From: Reyranella soli
Lineage (GTDB): Bacteria > Pseudomonadota > Alphaproteobacteria > Reyranellales > Reyranellaceae
Direction: 5' to 3'
Length of the DNA stretch: 64,000 nt
Assembly: GCF_007992495.1 (NCBI RefSeq)
Contig: NZ_BKAJ01000045.1
Location: 62,001-126,000, forward strand
The notes below the pieces were generated by a model. The model saw only the letters and a program-made list of their open reading frames with translations, did no database searches and was not told the origin of the DNA. Within the stretch, counting starts at the first letter, position 1; each line of letters starts with the position of its first letter. Below are positions 56,151 through 64,000 of the stretch, one piece after another. The position numbers and the translations under genes were made by a program.

Positions 56151-56813
56151 TTGACGGCAGGCGCTAACCCTTTGATCCAGACCGATTCTAAGCCCATCAG
56201 GGGATGGTCGATCCTGGTCTTCCTGGTCGTCCTGCCGCTGTTGCTGGCGCCGGCGGTCTGGCTGCTGGGCAACCGCGACATGCTGGCGATGCTCGCCCTT
56301 TTCTTCATATCGGGCCTGATTGCGCTCGTCATCGCGGTCAGCCCGATGGGCTGGCGGGCCTTGCCGGCGCTGGGTTTTCGCCCGGCGCGCTTCTGGACGA
56401 TCGTGCTCGGCACGGTGGGCGCCCTGGTGGTGTCGATCGCGGCCAGCCAGCTCGGCGAACCGGAGGGTGTGAAACAGGTCTTGGACGTCGCCCGCACGCC
56501 AAGCCTGTTCGTGGCCAGCCTGGCCGTGATGGCGTTGCTGGCGCCGCTGGTCGAGGAAGCGGTGTTTCGCGGCCTGCTTTACGGCTGGGTGGCGGGCCGC
56601 TGGGGAACGACGGTCGCCTGGTTCGTGAGCTCGATCCTCTTCGCCGCCGCCCATCTCGAGCCGGCCCATGTCCTCCTGGTGCTGCCGCTCGGCCTGTGGT
56701 TCGGCTGGCTGCGCCAGCGCACCGATTCGCTCTGGCCATCGCTGGTGGCGCACATCGTCAACAACAGCCTGGCGGTCGTGGCTGCGGCCGTGATCGACAA
56801 AACCTCGCCCTGA
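56151..56813 (+). CDS. CPBP family intramembrane metalloprotease
   Basis: A 220-residue membrane protein with about six to seven helices. The CAAX-protease (Abi) motifs are present: LVEEAVFRGLLYG (the EExxxR motif), FAAAHLEP (FxxxH), and SLVAHIVNNSLAV (HxxxN). These are the glutamates and histidines of the intramembrane active site. Bacterial members have roles in bacteriocin self-immunity or protein processing; here it is unknown. The start is TTG 56151 with AAGGAG upstream. It is divergent from ffh. Confidence 0.85.
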   Translation: MTAGANPLIQTDSKPIRGWSILVFLVVLPLLLAPAVWLLGNRDMLAMLALFFISGLIALVIAVSPMGWRALPALGFRPARFWTIVLGTVGALVVSIAASQLGEPEGVKQVLDVARTPSLFVASLAVMALLAPLVEEAVFRGLLYGWVAGRWGTTVAWFVSSILFAAAHLEPAHVLLVLPLGLWFGWLRQRTDSLWPSLVAHIVNNSLAVVAAAVIDKTSP

Positions 56814-56821
56814 GGTCAGGC

Positions 56822-56862
56822 CTCTTCCGGACCGCCGGCCAGAGGCCGGCGGTCCGGAAGAG
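56822..56862. terminator. 19-bp perfect hairpin between convergent genes, probable bidirectional terminator
   Basis: Positions 56822-56840 pair exactly with 56844-56862 around a 3-nt loop. It lies between the CPBP stop (56813) and the stop of the convergent DsbA-like gene (56870). T runs are lacking on both sides, but position and symmetry suggest it ends both transcripts. Confidence 0.6.
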
Positions 56863-56869
56863 CTTGAGG

Positions 56870-57472
56870 TCAGCCTGCGAGCTTGCGGTCGACGAAGTCC
56901 AACCGGTCCTGACCCCAGAAGATCTCCTTGTTGATCACGAAGGATGGCGCACCGAACACGCCCTGGTCGATGGCGAACTTGGTGTAGGACTCGCGCTTCT
57001 CGGCCATGCCGGGCGCTTCGCTCGCCTTGAGCACCAGGTCGGCGTCGAGGCCGCAGCCGGTGATGATCTCGCGCAGGGTCGCCGGATCGCCGGTGTTCTT
57101 CTCCTCCGCCCACAGCGCGCAAAGCACTGCGTGGGCGAGCTTGATGGCGTCGGCCATGCGACTGAGCTCGCGCAAGGCGATGACGCACTTGGCTGCGGGC
57201 ACTTCATTGGCAGGAAAGAACTTGGGCTCGAGATTGAGCTTCACGCCGGTTTGGTCACGCCAGCGCTTAAGCTCCATCATGCGATAGGCCTGGCGCTGCG
57301 GCGCGCGCTTGGGCAGCGGCAGGCCACCCGAGACCGCGAAGACCGAACCGAAATCGACCGGCCAGATCGTGACGTGAGCGTTGTGTTTCTTGGCGATCTC
57401 CTCGAAACGCTTCGATCCGAGATAGGTCCAGGGCGAGTTCAAGGAGACGTAGTAGTCGACGTGCTTGGCCAT
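56870..57472 (-). CDS. DsbA-family 2-hydroxychromene-2-carboxylate isomerase-like protein
   Basis: A 200-residue kappa-class GST/DsbA-fold protein. VDYYVSLNSPWTYLGSKRF has the catalytic serine where DsbA has CxxC, and FGAPSFVINKEIFWGQDRLDFVD at the end is the conserved cis-proline region. The family isomerises 2-hydroxychromene-2-carboxylate with glutathione in naphthalene breakdown (NahD), but most genomic members serve unknown aromatic or thiol chemistry. No naphthalene genes are near. It is cytoplasmic, with no signal peptide. Confidence 0.87.
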   Translation of the reverse strand: MAKHVDYYVSLNSPWTYLGSKRFEEIAKKHNAHVTIWPVDFGSVFAVSGGLPLPKRAPQRQAYRMMELKRWRDQTGVKLNLEPKFFPANEVPAAKCVIALRELSRMADAIKLAHAVLCALWAEEKNTGDPATLREIITGCGLDADLVLKASEAPGMAEKRESYTKFAIDQGVFGAPSFVINKEIFWGQDRLDFVDRKLAG

Positions 57473-57503
57473 TGTTCATCCTCCGCGCGCGGACTGTGGC
57501 TGA

Positions 57504-58430
57504 ATGGCAGGCGACAGCAAAGCGCCGATGGGCCATCCTGATCACGTGTCGGAACGAACCATCGCGATTACCGGCGGCGATGCCGGCTATTTCGACCTCA
57601 TTAAGGACTGCGTCGGATCGCTACGCGCGGTGGCGGAAGGTCGCGCGCTGGCCCTCGGCATCCTCGATTGCGGGTTAACGGAGAAGCAACGTGCCTGGTG
57701 TCGCGACCAGGGCGCCACGCTGGTCGTGCCGCAGTGGGACTTCGACTTTCCCGGTCGCGACAAGTTGAAGGATGGCTACAAGGCACTGACGGCGCGGCCA
57801 TTCCTGCCGCGCTACTTCCCGGGTTTCGATCTCTATCTCTGGATCGACGGCGACTGCTGGGTGCAGCAGGGCGACGCACTTGCGCTGTTCCAGCGGGCCG
57901 CGCGCACCGGCGCGCTCGCGGTGGCGCCGGAGATCCATCGCTCGATGCGCCACTATCGCCATGCGTGGGCTGAGTTCTCCTCGATCAACGGGGCCGCCTA
58001 CGAAGCCTGCTTCGGCAAGGAGACGGCCGAGCGGCTGATCCGCTATCCCCTGATCAACGCCGGTGTCTTCGCCCTCAAGGTCGACGCGCCGCACTGGGCT
58101 GGCTGGGCCGACGTGATGGGCGAGGCGCTGCAGCGCTCGGCCAACATGACCGACCAGATCGCGCTCAACGTGCTTGTCTATGACCGGGGCTTCGCCTGCG
58201 AGCCGCTGCCCAGCCGCTGCAACTGGCCGATCCACCACGCGACGCCGGCCTGGGACGCCGAACGGTCGTTGTTCGTCGAACCGGCCATGCCCTACGACCC
58301 CTTGGGCATCCTGCACATGACCATCTATACCAAGCGCTTGGCGACCCTGGACGTGCGCGAACTGGGCGGCCCGCATGACGGCCAGGTCCGGCCGCGCTCG
58401 TTGCGCTGGCCGGGCCGAACGGCCATATAG
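57504..58430 (+). CDS. glycosyltransferase-like protein (GT-A fold, DxD)
   Basis: A 308-residue protein. TIAITGGDAGYFDLIKDCVGSLRA and LGILDCGLTEKQRAWCRDQGATLV resemble a nucleotide-sugar Rossmann half. FDLYLWIDGDCWVQQGDAL has a DGD in the place of the metal-binding DxD. YPLINAGVFAL and NMTDQIALNVLVYD match the acceptor region of GT8-like enzymes. So a sugar transfer is likely, with donor and acceptor unknown. The start could be ATG 57504 or GTG 57546; neither has a good ribosome site. It ends 6 bp before dapF, so the two may be co-transcribed. Confidence 0.7.
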   Translation: MAGDSKAPMGHPDHVSERTIAITGGDAGYFDLIKDCVGSLRAVAEGRALALGILDCGLTEKQRAWCRDQGATLVVPQWDFDFPGRDKLKDGYKALTARPFLPRYFPGFDLYLWIDGDCWVQQGDALALFQRAARTGALAVAPEIHRSMRHYRHAWAEFSSINGAAYEACFGKETAERLIRYPLINAGVFALKVDAPHWAGWADVMGEALQRSANMTDQIALNVLVYDRGFACEPLPSRCNWPIHHATPAWDAERSLFVEPAMPYDPLGILHMTIYTKRLATLDVRELGGPHDGQVRPRSLRWPGRTAI

Positions 58431-58436
58431 CGCCGC

Positions 58437-59285
58437 ATGGCCACCACGCCGTTCCTGAAGATGCACGGGCTGGGCAACGATTTCGTCGTGCTCGACGCCC
58501 GGACGGCCGCGCTCGACCTGACGCCGGAACGCCGCCGGGTCATCGCCGACCGCCGCCTGGGCGTGGGCTGCGACCAGCTGATCGTGCTCGAGCCGCCGAC
58601 CGAGCGCGAGGCCGACGTCTTCATGCGCATCTACAATCCCGACGGCGGTGAGGCCGGCGCCTGCGGCAATGCCACGCGCTGCGTCGCCTCGGTGGTGATG
58701 GACGAGCGCAAGACCGACCACGTCACGGTGCAGACCATCGCTGGCCTGCTCGATTCGCAGAAGACCGGGATGGGCAGCAACGGCCTGCCGGTGATCTCGG
58801 TCGACATGGGCCCGGCGCGGCTCGACTGGCGCGAGATCCCGGTGCGAGAGGCCTGCGACACCAATCACATGCCGGTCGGCATCGGCCCGCTGCAGGATCC
58901 CGTCGGCACCAACATGGGCAACCCGCACGCGACGTTCTTCGTCGACGATGCCGCGGCGATCCCGCTGGCCGAGCTCGGCCCCAAGCTGGAGCATGACCGC
59001 TTCTTCCCCGAGCGCGCCAACATCGGCGTCGCCCAGCTCCTCGGTGACGACAAGCTTCGCCTGCGCGTCTGGGAGCGCGGTGCGGGCATCACGCTCGCCT
59101 GCGGCTCCGGCGCCTGTGCGGCCGTCGTGGCGGCGAGCCGGCGCGGCCTGGTCCCGCGCAGGGCCGATGTGATCCTCGAAGGTGGCACGCTCACCATCGA
59201 ATGGCTGCGTGACGACCATGTGCTGATGACCGGCGGCATTGCGGTCGCCTTCAAGGGCGAGCTCGACCGTTCGCTGCTTACGTGA
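58437..59285 (+). CDS. dapF: diaminopimelate epimerase
   Basis: A 282-residue enzyme that converts LL- to meso-diaminopimelate for lysine and peptidoglycan. The two catalytic cysteines are Cys76 (GACGNATRC) and Cys222 (LACGSGACAA). The opening KMHGLGNDFVVLD is the family start. Many alphaproteobacteria have an MtaB-type methylthiotransferase gene between dapF and ftsY; it is absent here and ftsY follows after 9 bp. The DapC-like aminotransferase at 6 kb may act in the same pathway. Confidence 0.96.
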   Translation: MATTPFLKMHGLGNDFVVLDARTAALDLTPERRRVIADRRLGVGCDQLIVLEPPTEREADVFMRIYNPDGGEAGACGNATRCVASVVMDERKTDHVTVQTIAGLLDSQKTGMGSNGLPVISVDMGPARLDWREIPVREACDTNHMPVGIGPLQDPVGTNMGNPHATFFVDDAAAIPLAELGPKLEHDRFFPERANIGVAQLLGDDKLRLRVWERGAGITLACGSGACAAVVAASRRGLVPRRADVILEGGTLTIEWLRDDHVLMTGGIAVAFKGELDRSLLT

Positions 59286-59294
59286 GGTGATCCG

Positions 59295-60437
59295 GTGAGC
59301 GAGACACCCAAGTCCGAGAAGGAAGCCCCGAAGAAGGGCTGGTTTTCGCGCTGGCGCTCCAAAGGTGATTCGGCAAACGACACGCCTGCACCCGAACCGG
59401 CGGACGAGACGCCTGCTCCACAATTGGTGAGCGAGGCGCCAGCACCCGAGCCGGTTGAGCCTGTCGCGGAAGAAGCCAAGCCCGAAGTCGAACAGGTCGA
59501 AGTCGAACAGGAAGCCGAGAAGAAGGGCTGGCTGTCGCGCCTGCGCGCGGGCCTCGCCAAGTCAACCAAGCGCGTCACCGAGAGCATCACCGGCCTCTTC
59601 ACCAAGAAGAAGCTCGATCAGCAGACGCTGGACGATCTGGAAGATGCGCTGATCCAGGCCGATCTCGGCGTCAGCGTCGCCGCGCGCCTTGTCGCGAAGC
59701 TCGGCAAGGAGCGCTTCGGCAAGGAAGTGACCGACGAGGAGGTGCGTGCGGCCTTCGCCGACGACATCGCCGAGATCCTGCAGCCGGTGGCGATGCCGCT
59801 GGTCATCGACCCGGCGAAGAAGCCGCATGTCGTGCTGGTGATCGGCGTCAACGGCAGCGGCAAGACCACGACCATCGCCAAGCTCGCCAACCTCTACAAG
59901 GGCGAGGGCCGCAAGGTCATGCTGGCTGCCGGCGACACCTTCCGCGCCGCCGCCGTCGAGCAGCTCAAGGTGTGGGGCGACCGCGCCGGCGTGCCGGTGA
60001 TCGCCAAGGACACCGGCGCCGACGCCGCCGGGCTCGCCTACGAAGCATTGGAGCGCGCCAAGGCCGAGAGTTGCGACGTGCTGCTGATCGACACGGCGGG
60101 CCGCCTGCACAACAAGGCCAACCTGATGGACGAGCTCGCCAAGATCGTGCGCGTGATCCGCAAGCTCGATGCCAGCGCGCCGCATTCCTGCCTGCTGGTG
60201 CTCGATGCCACGACCGGCCAGAACGCCCATGCCCAGGTCGAGACCTTCAAGACCATGTCGCCGGTCGACGCGCTGGTGCTGACCAAGCTCGACGGCAGCG
60301 CCAAGGGCGGCGTGCTGGTGGCGCTGGCCGAGAAGTTCAAGCTGCCGGTGGTGGCGATCGGCGTCGGCGAGGGCATCGACGATCTTCGGCCATTCGAGGC
60401 GCGGGCCTTTGCGCGCGGATTGATGGGGCTCGCATGA
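59295..60437 (+). CDS. ftsY: signal recognition particle receptor FtsY
   Basis: A 380-residue SRP receptor. The first ~75 residues are acidic and Pro/Glu-rich with two KKGW(F/L)SR repeats (residues 10-16 and 75-81), which likely contact the membrane. The NG domain has G1 [39 protein letters not shown] and [12 protein letters not shown]. It docks Ffh at the membrane for cotranslational insertion. The start is GTG 59295 with GAGGTGA upstream. The ispZ gene overlaps its stop by four bases (ATGA). Confidence 0.96.
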   Translation: MSETPKSEKEAPKKGWFSRWRSKGDSANDTPAPEPADETPAPQLVSEAPAPEPVEPVAEEAKPEVEQVEVEQEAEKKGWLSRLRAGLAKSTKRVTESITGLFTKKKLDQQTLDDLEDALIQADLGVSVAARLVAKLGKERFGKEVTDEEVRAAFADDIAEILQPVAMPLVIDPAKKPHVVLVIGVNGSGKTTTIAKLANLYKGEGRKVMLAAGDTFRAAAVEQLKVWGDRAGVPVIAKDTGADAAGLAYEALERAKAESCDVLLIDTAGRLHNKANLMDELAKIVRVIRKLDASAPHSCLLVLDATTGQNAHAQVETFKTMSPVDALVLTKLDGSAKGGVLVALAEKFKLPVVAIGVGEGIDDLRPFEARAFARGLMGLA

Positions 60438-61030
60438 GCGAAGGCGCGCAACCCGAACACGGCATGCGCCGCCTCTATGCGACGGCGCTGGAGCTCGGGC
60501 CATTGCTGCTGTTCTTTTTGGCCAACGGCCGCTGGGGCATCTACTACGGCACCGGCGTGTTCATCGTCGCGACCGCGATCGCGCTGCCCTGCTATCGCTG
60601 GCTGGAGAAGCGCTGGCCGGTGATGCCGCTGGTCGGCGGCTTCTTCGTGCTGGTGTTCGGCGGGCTCACGATCTGGCTGCAGGACGACACCTTCATCAAG
60701 CTGAAGCCGACCATCGTGAACTGCCTGTTCGGCGTGATCCTGGGCGGCGGCCTGCTGCTGATGAACCGGCCGTTGCTGAAGCCGATCTTCGGCGCGGCCT
60801 TCCGCCTGACCGACGAGGGCTGGCGCAAGCTCACAGTGCGCTGGGCGCTGTTCTTCTTCGTGCTGGCCGCGGTCAACGAGGTGATGTGGCGAAGCTTCCC
60901 AACCGACACCTGGATCGCCAGCAAGATGTTCCTGAGCTTCCCGCTGACCCTGGTCTTCGCCTTCCTGCAGGTGCCGCTGCTCAAGCGCTACTGGGACGGC
61001 GACGACAATCCATTTGCCGGCGGGAAGTAG
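60434..61030 (+). CDS. ispZ: inner membrane septation protein (YciB/IspZ)
   Basis: A 198-residue protein with five or six helices. LELGPLLLFFLANGRWGIYYGTGVFI, DDTFIKLKPTIVNCLFGVILGGGLL and LTDEGWRKLTVRWALFFFVLAAVNEVMWR are the family hallmarks, in particular the conserved FIKxKPT. YciB/IspZ is involved in cell envelope growth and septation by an unclear mechanism. The gene overlaps ftsY (ATGA), giving the conserved dapF-ftsY-ispZ order. Confidence 0.93.
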   Translation: MSEGAQPEHGMRRLYATALELGPLLLFFLANGRWGIYYGTGVFIVATAIALPCYRWLEKRWPVMPLVGGFFVLVFGGLTIWLQDDTFIKLKPTIVNCLFGVILGGGLLLMNRPLLKPIFGAAFRLTDEGWRKLTVRWALFFFVLAAVNEVMWRSFPTDTWIASKMFLSFPLTLVFAFLQVPLLKRYWDGDDNPFAGGK

Positions 61031-61063
61031 TCTTGCCGGACCGCGGGCCTCCAGGCCCGCCTC

Positions 61064-61140
61064 TGTCATCCTGAGCGCAGCGAAGGATCTCATGTCGGTT
61101 GCAAGCGGCGACGAGGTCCTTCGCTTCGCTCAGGACGACA
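61064..61140. repeat. GTCATCC-type stem-loop repeat, copy 3
   Basis: A 77-bp inverted repeat: TGTCATCCTGAGCGCAGCGAAGGA at the left and TCCTTCGCTTCGCTCAGGACGACA at the right (read in parts). A smaller GCGGGCCT/AGGCCCGC hairpin lies just upstream at 61043-61060. It sits between the convergent ispZ and IclR stops and probably ends both transcripts. Confidence 0.83.
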
Positions 61141-61143
61141 TGA

Positions 61144-61944
61144 TCACAGAAGCTGCGGCTGCAGCGCCTCGACCTCTTCCTTGAGAGCGGAGAGGTACTT
61201 CTCGGCGAACGACCCCACCGCCGAATCCTCGACCCATGCCGCGACGCACACTGCGGCGATGGTGGCGCCGTCGTAGCGCCGGAGCGGTACCGCCACCGCG
61301 TGGTAGCCGCGGCGCATTTCCTGGGCGGTGATGGCGTAGCCCTGCTTGCGCACCTGCAGGATCTCGGCCCGCAGCGCTTTCTTGTCGGTGACGGTGAAGT
61401 CGGTCATCACCTTGGGCTCGAGCTTGTCCAGCCAGGCATCGAGCACCTTGTCGGGAACCTGGCTCAGGATGGCGCGGCCGGCTGCGGTGTTGAAGGCGGG
61501 ACGCCGCAAGCCGATGGTCGGCGCCAGCACGTCGGGCCGGCCATGCAGCGAGTGGGCGATCATGACGATATCGTAGCCGTCGAGCACGGCAGCGAAGCAC
61601 GACTGCTCGGTGCGATCGGCGATGCTCTCGCAGGCTGGCTGGACGACGGTCGAGACCATGTTCGAGCCGAGATAGGCCGAGGCCAGCTCCATGATGCGCG
61701 GCGTCAGACGGAAGCTGCGGCCGTCATTCTCCGCCAGGCCGAGACAGGTGAGGGTGTAGAGGGCGCGCCGCACGCTGGGCTTGGGCAGGTCGGTGGCCCG
61801 CGCCACGTCGCTCAGGGTCATGTGCTTCTTCTCGCGGCCGAACGCCCCGATGACCCGCAGCCCGCGCGCAAAGGCTTCGAGGAAGTCGGGCCCATGGCCG
61901 CTCGCCGCCCGCTTCTCCGCATCCTCTGCCCGCAACCGCGCCAT
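61144..61944 (-). CDS. IclR family transcriptional regulator (PcaR/PobR-like)
   Basis: A 266-residue regulator. The N-terminal winged helix is FARGLRVIGAF ... LSDVARATDLPKPSVRRALYTLTCLGL. The effector domain has IADRTEQSCFAAVLDGYDIVMIAHS and GRAILSQVP, with ITAQEMRRGYHAVAVPLR and AAVCVAAWV lining the pocket. This form resembles the PcaR/PobR/PcaU branch that responds to beta-ketoadipate or protocatechuate. It is 25 bp downstream of the ABC ATPase gene, so it probably controls the importer. The effector is inferred only. Confidence 0.9.
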   Translation of the reverse strand: MARLRAEDAEKRAASGHGPDFLEAFARGLRVIGAFGREKKHMTLSDVARATDLPKPSVRRALYTLTCLGLAENDGRSFRLTPRIMELASAYLGSNMVSTVVQPACESIADRTEQSCFAAVLDGYDIVMIAHSLHGRPDVLAPTIGLRRPAFNTAAGRAILSQVPDKVLDAWLDKLEPKVMTDFTVTDKKALRAEILQVRKQGYAITAQEMRRGYHAVAVPLRRYDGATIAAVCVAAWVEDSAVGSFAEKYLSALKEEVEALQPQLL

Positions 61945-61969
61945 TCGCGCCCTCCGACTTGATCAGACG

Positions 61970-63058
61970 TCAGGCTTTTAACGCCCACGCATTGTCGGCG
62001 TCGACCAGCAGCGTGACGGTGTCACCCACCGCGGCGGCGCGCGTGGAAGCGCATTCGACGTTGAACTTGAGGCCTGCCGTCTCGACGGTGAGCGAGCGGC
62101 GCGGGCCGCGGAACACGCCGTCGACGACCTTGCCCGGCCAGGTGAGGTGGCCGTTGATCGCCGGCGTGGCCGCCGCAGCGAGCGTGACGTCCTCAGGCCG
62201 CACCATCACCGATATGGCCTCGCCCGCCTTGAAGTCCTGGCCGGCGCGGCAATGGCCGCCGTCGATGGTCACCAGCCAATCGCCGTCGCCGGCCGGACGG
62301 CAGGCCGCGACGGTCGCCTCGATGAAGTTCGGCGTGCCGAAGAAGGCCGCGACCTCGCGGCTGGCCGGCCGCCGATAGACGTCTTCAGGCGCACCCACCT
62401 GCAGGATGCGGCCGCGCTGCATGACCACGACACGGTCGGACAGCGCCATCGCCTCTTCCTGGTCATGCGTGACATAGAGCGTGGTGATCTTCAGCCGCCG
62501 CTGCAGGGCGCGGAACTCATCGCCCATCTGGGCGCGCAGGCGGGCGTCGAGGTTGCTGAGCGGTTCATCGAGCAGCAGCACCTCGGGCTCGAACACCAGG
62601 GCGCGGGCAATCGCCACGCGCTGCTGCTGGCCGCCCGACAGCGCCGGCGCCGGCCTGTCGGCGAAGCGATCCATCTCGACCAGCCGCAGCGCGGCCATCA
62701 CGCGCTCCTTGATCTCGGGCTTGGCGACGTGCCGTACGCTCAGCGGATAGGCGACATTGTCGAACACCGTCATGTGCGGCCAGATCGCGTAGGACTGGAA
62801 CACCATGCCGAGCTTGCGCAGGTCGGGCGGCACGAACAGGCCGGCCGGCGCGTCGCTCACCACACGGCCGCCGATCACGATCGAGCCGGTGTCGTTGCGC
62901 TCCAGCCCCGCCACCATGCGCAGGGTCGTGGTCTTGCCGCAGCCCGACGGCCCCAGCAGGGTCACGAACTCGCCGTGCTCGACCGCGAGGTCGATGCCGT
63001 CGACCGCCCTGACCTCGCCAAAGTGCCGGCCGACTTCGTGCAGGGAGACGCTGGGCAT
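61970..63058 (-). CDS. ABC transporter ATP-binding protein (Fe3+/spermidine-putrescine type)
   Basis: A 362-residue ATPase. Walker A is LLGPSGCGKTT (residues 34-44), the Q-loop is VFQSYAIWPHMTV, the signature is LSGGQQQRVAIARAL, Walker B is EVLLLDEPLSNLD, and the switch histidine is in YVTHDQEEAMALSD. A TOBE domain fills the last ~110 residues. This is the FbpC/PotA/AfuC subfamily. It lies 6 bp downstream of a periplasmic binding protein gene; the permease is not between them and must lie beyond the right edge or elsewhere. Confidence 0.93.
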   Translation of the reverse strand: MPSVSLHEVGRHFGEVRAVDGIDLAVEHGEFVTLLGPSGCGKTTTLRMVAGLERNDTGSIVIGGRVVSDAPAGLFVPPDLRKLGMVFQSYAIWPHMTVFDNVAYPLSVRHVAKPEIKERVMAALRLVEMDRFADRPAPALSGGQQQRVAIARALVFEPEVLLLDEPLSNLDARLRAQMGDEFRALQRRLKITTLYVTHDQEEAMALSDRVVVMQRGRILQVGAPEDVYRRPASREVAAFFGTPNFIEATVAACRPAGDGDWLVTIDGGHCRAGQDFKAGEAISVMVRPEDVTLAAAATPAINGHLTWPGKVVDGVFRGPRRSLTVETAGLKFNVECASTRAAAVGDTVTLLVDADNAWALKA

Positions 63059-63064
63059 GCGGTC

Positions 63065-64000
63065 CTACTTGAAGATCTGCTTGGCGAGCTCGAGCATGGC
63101 GTCCTGGCGTTCGGGCACGGTGGTGCCCAGCGCCTTGGTCGCCAGCAGGACGCGGATCTCCTCGATGGTCTTTTCGACCACGCCTTTCACGACGGGATTG
63201 TAGCCGGCGTTGGCGTAGATGAGCTGCTGCTCCGGCTCGAGGTAGTGGTTCATGAACAGGCGCGCGGCGTTGGGACGCGGCGCGTTCTTCAGCATCGCGA
63301 GGTCGAAACGGACGTACGGCCGCCCCTCGACGGGTACGATCGGCTTCACCGGCAGGCCCTTCAGCGTGTTGTAGTCCTGCAGCGAGAAGGGCAGGTAGAT
63401 CGGGTACTCGCCGCGCGCCACGCGCCGCTCGCTGTTGGCAATGTCGCGCGAGAAGACCGGCTTCTGGGTCGCCAGCTTCTCGAGGAATTCCTTGCCGAAG
63501 GTGTCGTGCATCACGACGAAGAAGACGGCGCCGCCGCCCAGGGCGCGGTAGTCGTCGGACAGGATCTTGCCCGTCCACTTGGGATCGAGGATGTCCTTCC
63601 AGCTCTTGGGTTCGTCGCCGGGCTTCACCAGGTTGCGGTTGATCATCAGGCAGTAGCTGATGACCTCGGCGGGGATTCGAATATCGTCCGCGTCGAAGGG
63701 CGCCATGATGTTCTTGATGTTGGGGATGGGGCCGTGCGGCTGGAAGTTGCCGTCGCGCGTCATCAGCCAAGTGGTCGTGCTGCCATTGTGATGGACGTCG
63801 CCCAGGAAGCGACCCGCTGACTGTTCGACCCGCACCCGCTCGCGCACTTCGCTGGCGCGCGCTTCCAGAAGCTCGACCGATATGCCGTATTTCTGCTCGA
63901 AGGCCTTGACGACTGCCTTCAGCGACGGCGAGCCGATCGAGGCGGTGTAGACGACCAGCTTGCCTTCCTTCTTGGCCGCCTCGACGGTCTTCGCCCAGTC
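63065..64000 (-). CDS. ABC transporter substrate-binding protein, 5' end cut by window edge
   Basis: The frame is open to base 64000, so the signal peptide and first residues lie outside; 311 codons are seen before the stop. The visible part begins DWAKTVEAAKKEGKLVVYT, the usual opening of the mature domain of type-2 periplasmic binding proteins of the Fe3+/AfuA-FutA group. It continues with FEQKYGISVELLEARASEVRERV and DILDPKWTGKILSDDYRALGG. The ligand may be ferric iron, but this fold also binds thiamine, phosphonates and organic acids. It is the partner of the ATPase gene 6 bp downstream. Confidence 0.88.
   Translation of the reverse strand, partial: DWAKTVEAAKKEGKLVVYTASIGSPSLKAVVKAFEQKYGISVELLEARASEVRERVRVEQSAGRFLGDVHHNGSTTTWLMTRDGNFQPHGPIPNIKNIMAPFDADDIRIPAEVISYCLMINRNLVKPGDEPKSWKDILDPKWTGKILSDDYRALGGGAVFFVVMHDTFGKEFLEKLATQKPVFSRDIANSERRVARGEYPIYLPFSLQDYNTLKGLPVKPIVPVEGRPYVRFDLAMLKNAPRPNAARLFMNHYLEPEQQLIYANAGYNPVVKGVVEKTIEEIRVLLATKALGTTVPERQDAMLELAKQIFK

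Noticed and set aside
56151..56813. CPBP (Abi) protease as an abortive infection gene
   Set aside because: It stands alone beside ffh with no bacteriocin or toxin gene, so no defence role can be supported.
59295..59560. Pro/Glu/Val-rich start of ftsY as a separate gene
   Set aside because: It is continuous with the FtsY NG domain and matches the acidic N-terminal region common in FtsY proteins.

Overview
The window is a 64 kb piece of the chromosome of a GC-rich alphaproteobacterium. The evidence is housekeeping order and content: a ffh-rpsP-rimM-trmD-rplS-leuCDB block, dapF-ftsY-ispZ, hisB-hisH, a monofunctional prephenate dehydratase, HisN-type histidinol-phosphatase, paired glnK-amtB units, and a membrane-anchored cytochrome c of the c2/cY kind. 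A Rhodospirillales/Reyranella-like host is my inference only. I saw no tRNA, rRNA, CRISPR array, prophage or complete insertion sequence, and no gene-free stretch longer than 300 bases.

Layout. 1-2.2 kb (minus): a UbiH-like hydroxylase cut by the window edge and an outer-membrane protein of the TIGR02001 type. 2.2-5.9 kb: a tandem glnK-amtB-glnK-amtB nitrogen module led by a textbook sigma-54 promoter; the second amtB carries an apparent frameshift at a run of nine C. 6-11.5 kb: DapC-like aminotransferase, ftsK, patatin-like lipoprotein. 11.6-14.4 kb: a TetR-VOC-flavin monooxygenase module with a perfect palindromic operator. 14.5-18.2 kb: pqiB-pqiC-pqiA lipid/MCE transport. 18.3-22.6 kb: ankyrin protein, polysaccharide deacetylase, CobW GTPase. 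22.6-27.5 kb (minus): Rieske oxygenase and its MarR regulator with a perfect operator, a cysteine-rich copper-storage-like protein, hisH-hisB, and a frameshifted EamA transporter. 27.7-31.7 kb: acyl-CoA dehydrogenase and a CpxP-CpxR-CpxA-like envelope stress operon with an exact CpxR box. 31.7-35.9 kb: GNAT and a second two-component cluster. 36-45.4 kb: hisN, cytochrome c, pheA, rpe, twin GSTs, PhzF, a TIM-barrel isomerase and HerA-like ATPase. 45.4-48 kb: an ECF sigma/anti-sigma pair divergent from a Tat metallophosphoesterase and a CuA-like cupredoxin, with matching promoter motifs pointing both ways. 48-56 kb: the leu/ribosome/SRP block, with two RDD membrane proteins inserted between leuC and leuD. 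56-61 kb: CPBP protease, DsbA-like isomerase, a glycosyltransferase-like protein, dapF, ftsY, ispZ. 61-64 kb: IclR regulator and part of an ABC importer.

Non-coding structure is unusually informative. Three copies of a ~140-bp palindromic element (7.3, 27.5 and 30.2 kb) share terminal inverted repeats and a conserved central CAGATCTG. Three stem-loops of a second family (19.7, 20.8, 61.1 kb) carry GTCATCC ends. The strongest candidates for something not yet described are the mirrored ECF promoter pair with its copper/phosphoesterase cargo, and the 140-bp element family.
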